Shown here piece after piece: positions 61,371 to 64,000 of a DNA stretch of 64,000 bases; the stretch's first letter is position 1; each line of letters starts with the position of its first letter. Both the position numbers and the translations under genes were made by a program. The notes beneath the pieces are model-generated. The model was given only the letters and a program-made list of their open reading frames with translations, made no database searches and was not told the DNA's origin. The DNA is taken from the NCBI RefSeq assembly GCF_003234185.1, contig NZ_QKSM01000011.1:26888-90887 (forward strand), written 5' to 3'. The stretch is from Curtobacterium sp. MCSS17_008. Lineage in GTDB: Bacteria; Actinomycetota; Actinomycetes; Actinomycetales; Microbacteriaceae.

Positions 61371-63842
61371 TCAGTTCCCGGGAGCCGCTGCCTCGGTCTC
61401 ACCGGCGCCCGGGTCACCGCCGGTCCCGCCGGCGGTGGGCTCGTCCTGCGGCCAGCCACGGAACTCCCAGCCCGACAACGACGGGTGGTCCTCGCCCTTG
61501 GTGTAGGCGAAGGTGCGAGCGGCGTCCCGCGCCTCCGTCAGCTTCGCGAGCAGGTCCGCGTGCGCCTCGGCATCGACCCGCGACAGCGCGTCGTGCGCCA
61601 GCGCGAAGCGGTCCATGTCGTTCCGCATGAGCATGTCGAACGGCGAGGTGGTGGTGCCCTGCTCGAGGAACCCGTGCACGTGCAGGTCGTCGTGCCCGTG
61701 GCGCCGGTACGTCAGCTGGTGCACGAGCGACGGGTAGCCGTGGAAGGCGAAGACCGTGGGCGTGCCGGGCAGGAACACCTCGTCGTAGCGCTCGTCGCTG
61801 ACCGGGTGCTCGTGCTTCCGCGGGTCGCCGAGCGACAGCAGGTCGACCACGTTGACGAAACGGACCCCGACCTCGGGCGCGTGCTTCCGGATGATGTCCG
61901 CCGCGGCGACCGCCTCGACCGTCGGCACGTCACCGGCGCTCGCGAGCAGGACGTCCGCGCGACCGACGGTCTGCTCGGTGCCGGCCCAGTCCCACACACC
62001 GAGCCCGGCGGCGGCGTGCGCGACGGCGTCCTCGATCGACAGGAACACCGGTTCGGGGTGCTTGCCCGCGACGATCACCTCGATGCGGTCCGTCGTCTCG
62101 AACGCGTGCGCGGCGACGGCGAGCAGGGTGTTCGCGTCGGCGGGCAACTTGATGCGGACGAGGTCCTGCTGCTTCGAGGCGACGACGTCGAGGAAGCCCG
62201 GGTCCTGGTGGGAGAACCCGTTGTGGTCCTGCCGCCACACGTGCGACGACAGCAGGATCGACAGGTTCGACACCGGTGCGCGCCAGTCGATGTCCGTCGA
62301 GGACTCGAGCCACTTGGCGTACTGGCCGACCATCGAGTCGATGATGTGGGCGAACGCCTCGTAGGTGTTGAGGAGACCGTGGCGGCCGGTGAGCACGTAG
62401 CCCTCCAGCAGGCCCTCGAGCAGGTGCTCGGACAGGACCTCGATCACCCGGCCACGGGCACCGAGGTGCTCGTCGCCGGGACCACGGCGGGCCCGCCACA
62501 CGCGCGAGGTGACGTCGAAGACCGCGTCCAGCTTGTTCGAGATCGTCTCGTCGGGGCCGAACAGCCGGAAGCTCGCGGCGTTCCGCGAGGTCAGCTCGGC
62601 GAGCCAGGGACCGAGCGTCCCCGTCGAGCTGGCGTCCTCGCCCACGGGCACGGCGTACGGCTCGAGCGGCGGCCGGTCGAGCGCGGTCCGGATCCGACCG
62701 CCGTTCGCGTGCGGCGTCGCGCTCATGCGGTGCTCGCCCTGCGGCCGGATCGTCGTGAGGATGCCGGTCGGCTGGCCGTCGGCGTCGAAGAGCTCGTCCG
62801 GACGGTAGGACCGCATCCACTCCTCGAGCTGCTCGCGGTGCCCGGCGTCCTCACGCACGGCGGGCAGCGGGACCTGGTGTGCGCGGAAGGTGCCCTCGAC
62901 GCGCTCGCCGTCGACCTCCTGTGGGCCGGTCCAGCCCTTCGGGGTACGGAGCACGATCATGGGCCAGCGAGGACGGAGGTCGGCTGCGCCTGCCGGCTGC
63001 CCCGCTGCGGCCCGCTGTGCCTGGGCGCGCGCGGCTGCCTGGATGTCGTCGATGGAGGCGAGGGCGCGCCGGAGTGCGCCGTCGAACAGCGCGTGCACGG
63101 CGAAGGGGTCGTGGTCCACCCGCTTGGAGTCGACGATGATCGGGTCGTAGCCGAGACCGCGGAAGTAGGCGGTGAGGTCCTCGTCGGGGATGCGGGCGAG
63201 GACGGTCGGGTTCGCGATCTTCCACCCGTTGAGGTTGAGGATCGGCAGCACGGCGCCGTCGGACACCGGGTCGAGGAAGGTGTGCGCCTGCCACGAGCCG
63301 GACAGCGGACCGGTCTCGGCCTCGCCGTCGCCGACGACGCAGGCCACGACGAGGTCGGGGTTGTCGAGCGCCGCCCCGTACGCGTGCGCGAGGGAGTAAC
63401 CGAGCTCGCCGCCCTCGTTGATCGAACCGGGGGTCTCGGGGGCTGCGTGCGAGGGGATGCCGCCCGGGAACGAGAACTGGCGGAAGAACTTCCGGAGGCC
63501 ATCGGGGTCGGGCGTGATGTCGGGGTACAGCTCACCCCAGGTGCCCTCGAGCCAGGCGTTCGCGTTCATCGCGGGGCCACCGTGACCGGGGCCGCACACG
63601 TAGAGCAGGTCGCGATCGGTCTCGGTGATGAGCGCGTTGCAGTGTGCGTAGACGAGGTTGAGCGCGGGGGAGGTGCCCCAGTGACCGAGCAGGCGCGGCT
63701 TCACGTCGTCCGGGTCGATGGGTCGGGTGAGGAGCGGGTTGTCGAGGAGGTAGATCTGCCCGACGGTGAGGTAGTTCGCCGCGCGCCACCAGGCGTCGAT
63801 CGCCCGGATCCGGTCAGTGCTCGCGATGTGTGCGGGGGCCAT
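61371..63842 (-). CDS. xfp: Phosphoketolase (Xfp)
   Basis: 823-residue thiamine-diphosphate enzyme that converts xylulose 5-phosphate (and often fructose 6-phosphate) plus phosphate to acetyl phosphate and an aldose phosphate. N-terminal WWRAANYLTVGQIYLLDNPLL and HWGTSPALN are family signatures. GDGEAETGPLSGSW, then LNLNGWKIANPTVL, forms the ThDP-binding motif. RLFGPDETISNKLDAVF, SSHVWRQDHNGFSHQDPGF and FAFHGYPSLVHQLTYRRHGH are typical of phosphoketolase. GTGGAGG precedes the ATG. The last 30 residues are Gly/Glu/Ala-rich. It gives a carbon-saving bypass of glycolysis. Confidence 0.95.
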   Translation of the reverse strand: MAPAHIASTDRIRAIDAWWRAANYLTVGQIYLLDNPLLTRPIDPDDVKPRLLGHWGTSPALNLVYAHCNALITETDRDLLYVCGPGHGGPAMNANAWLEGTWGELYPDITPDPDGLRKFFRQFSFPGGIPSHAAPETPGSINEGGELGYSLAHAYGAALDNPDLVVACVVGDGEAETGPLSGSWQAHTFLDPVSDGAVLPILNLNGWKIANPTVLARIPDEDLTAYFRGLGYDPIIVDSKRVDHDPFAVHALFDGALRRALASIDDIQAAARAQAQRAAAGQPAGAADLRPRWPMIVLRTPKGWTGPQEVDGERVEGTFRAHQVPLPAVREDAGHREQLEEWMRSYRPDELFDADGQPTGILTTIRPQGEHRMSATPHANGGRIRTALDRPPLEPYAVPVGEDASSTGTLGPWLAELTSRNAASFRLFGPDETISNKLDAVFDVTSRVWRARRGPGDEHLGARGRVIEVLSEHLLEGLLEGYVLTGRHGLLNTYEAFAHIIDSMVGQYAKWLESSTDIDWRAPVSNLSILLSSHVWRQDHNGFSHQDPGFLDVVASKQQDLVRIKLPADANTLLAVAAHAFETTDRIEVIVAGKHPEPVFLSIEDAVAHAAAGLGVWDWAGTEQTVGRADVLLASAGDVPTVEAVAAADIIRKHAPEVGVRFVNVVDLLSLGDPRKHEHPVSDERYDEVFLPGTPTVFAFHGYPSLVHQLTYRRHGHDDLHVHGFLEQGTTTSPFDMLMRNDMDRFALAHDALSRVDAEAHADLLAKLTEARDAARTFAYTKGEDHPSLSGWEFRGWPQDEPTAGGTGGDPGAGETEAAAPGN

Positions 63843-63851
63843 GCCTCCACG

Positions 63852-63876
63852 GTACGGAGCGGGGGACAGGAGTTCC
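63852..63876 (-). promoter_or_regulatory. Candidate ECF-type promoter of xfp
   Basis: GGAAC (63876-63872), 15 bases, CGTAC (63856-63852). TACCGT overlaps the second box and could instead be a housekeeping -10. Confidence 0.35.
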
Positions 63877-63976
63877 CCAGGAACACGACCCAAACCGTTC
63901 GGTGGTGGGTGTCGAATCCCTTGCATCGACCGGGAGACACCCGGAAGCGCTCACCAGCCGCAGGTTGCTGGTTCTC

Positions 63977-63993
63977 CACCCCTTTCCGGGGTG
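63977..63993. terminator. Short hairpin at the right edge
   Basis: CACCCC (63977-63982), TTTCC, GGGGTG (63988-63993). It probably belongs to a gene beyond the window. Confidence 0.5.
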
Positions 63994-64000
63994 TGTTCGG

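Overview
The window is very GC-rich chromosomal DNA with dense, largely G/C-ending coding sequence. It carries no rRNA, tRNA, CRISPR array, insertion sequence or prophage that I can recognise. Gene content points to an actinomycete, probably a member of the Microbacteriaceae and perhaps Curtobacterium (inference). The indicators are two LCP ligases, an Rpf-like transglycosylase, an Mrp antiporter, mycobacterial-type Ku/LigD, DUF3618 and holin-X proteins, and many promoters with a TANNNT box six bases before the start codon.

Layout. 1-6 kb: a truncated mrpA (-), then dedA, an SMP-30 lactonase and rlmC (+), then a secreted transglycosylase-LysM protein behind a structured leader. 6-13.5 kb: LCP protein and MarR (-), MMPL exporter, GntR, second LCP protein, ECF sigma factor and a nuclease/phosphatase-fold enzyme (+). 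13.5-19.6 kb: a secreted protein, an SDR, small regulators, DUF2795, a ThrE-type exporter and OsmC. 19.8-27.6 kb: one minus-strand operon (SBP, two permeases, gamma-glutamyltransferase, fused ABC ATPase, GntR) with GntR-type operator motifs upstream. 27.9-38.2 kb: bulb-lectin/M23 hydrolase, AlkD-like protein, MFS-TetR pair, zinc alcohol dehydrogenase, epimerase, SHOCT, DUF6314 and pentapeptide proteins, an FAD reductase facing an XRE-cupin regulator, and a lipoprotein.

38.2-45 kb: glycosyltransferase, a coupled three-gene envelope-stress module (LEA-like, holin-X, DUF3618), HAD and GNAT enzymes, and a TetR-MFS efflux pair whose operator lies across its promoter. 45-50 kb: LacI regulator divergent from a nucleoside hydrolase, MFS and ribokinase operon for ribonucleoside use, with an 18-bp perfect palindrome at the promoter, then a Ppx/GppA phosphatase. 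51.9-53.7 kb: a SipW-type signal peptidase with an extra secreted domain beside its probable TasA-like substrate. 54-59 kb: an NHEJ locus in which ku faces away from an SDR translationally coupled to ligD. 59-64 kb: two tiny acidic proteins, a TIM-barrel isomerase, an FAA hydrolase and phosphoketolase.

Non-coding structure is the most unusual aspect. A family of long intergenic hairpins shares the core GACGGGAGGC/GCCTCCCGTC, and two members show a compensatory base-pair change. Several other long hairpins and tandem repeats lie between genes. Many regulator genes sit beside clean palindromes that probably are their operators. All functional calls come from sequence reading only; no database search was run.
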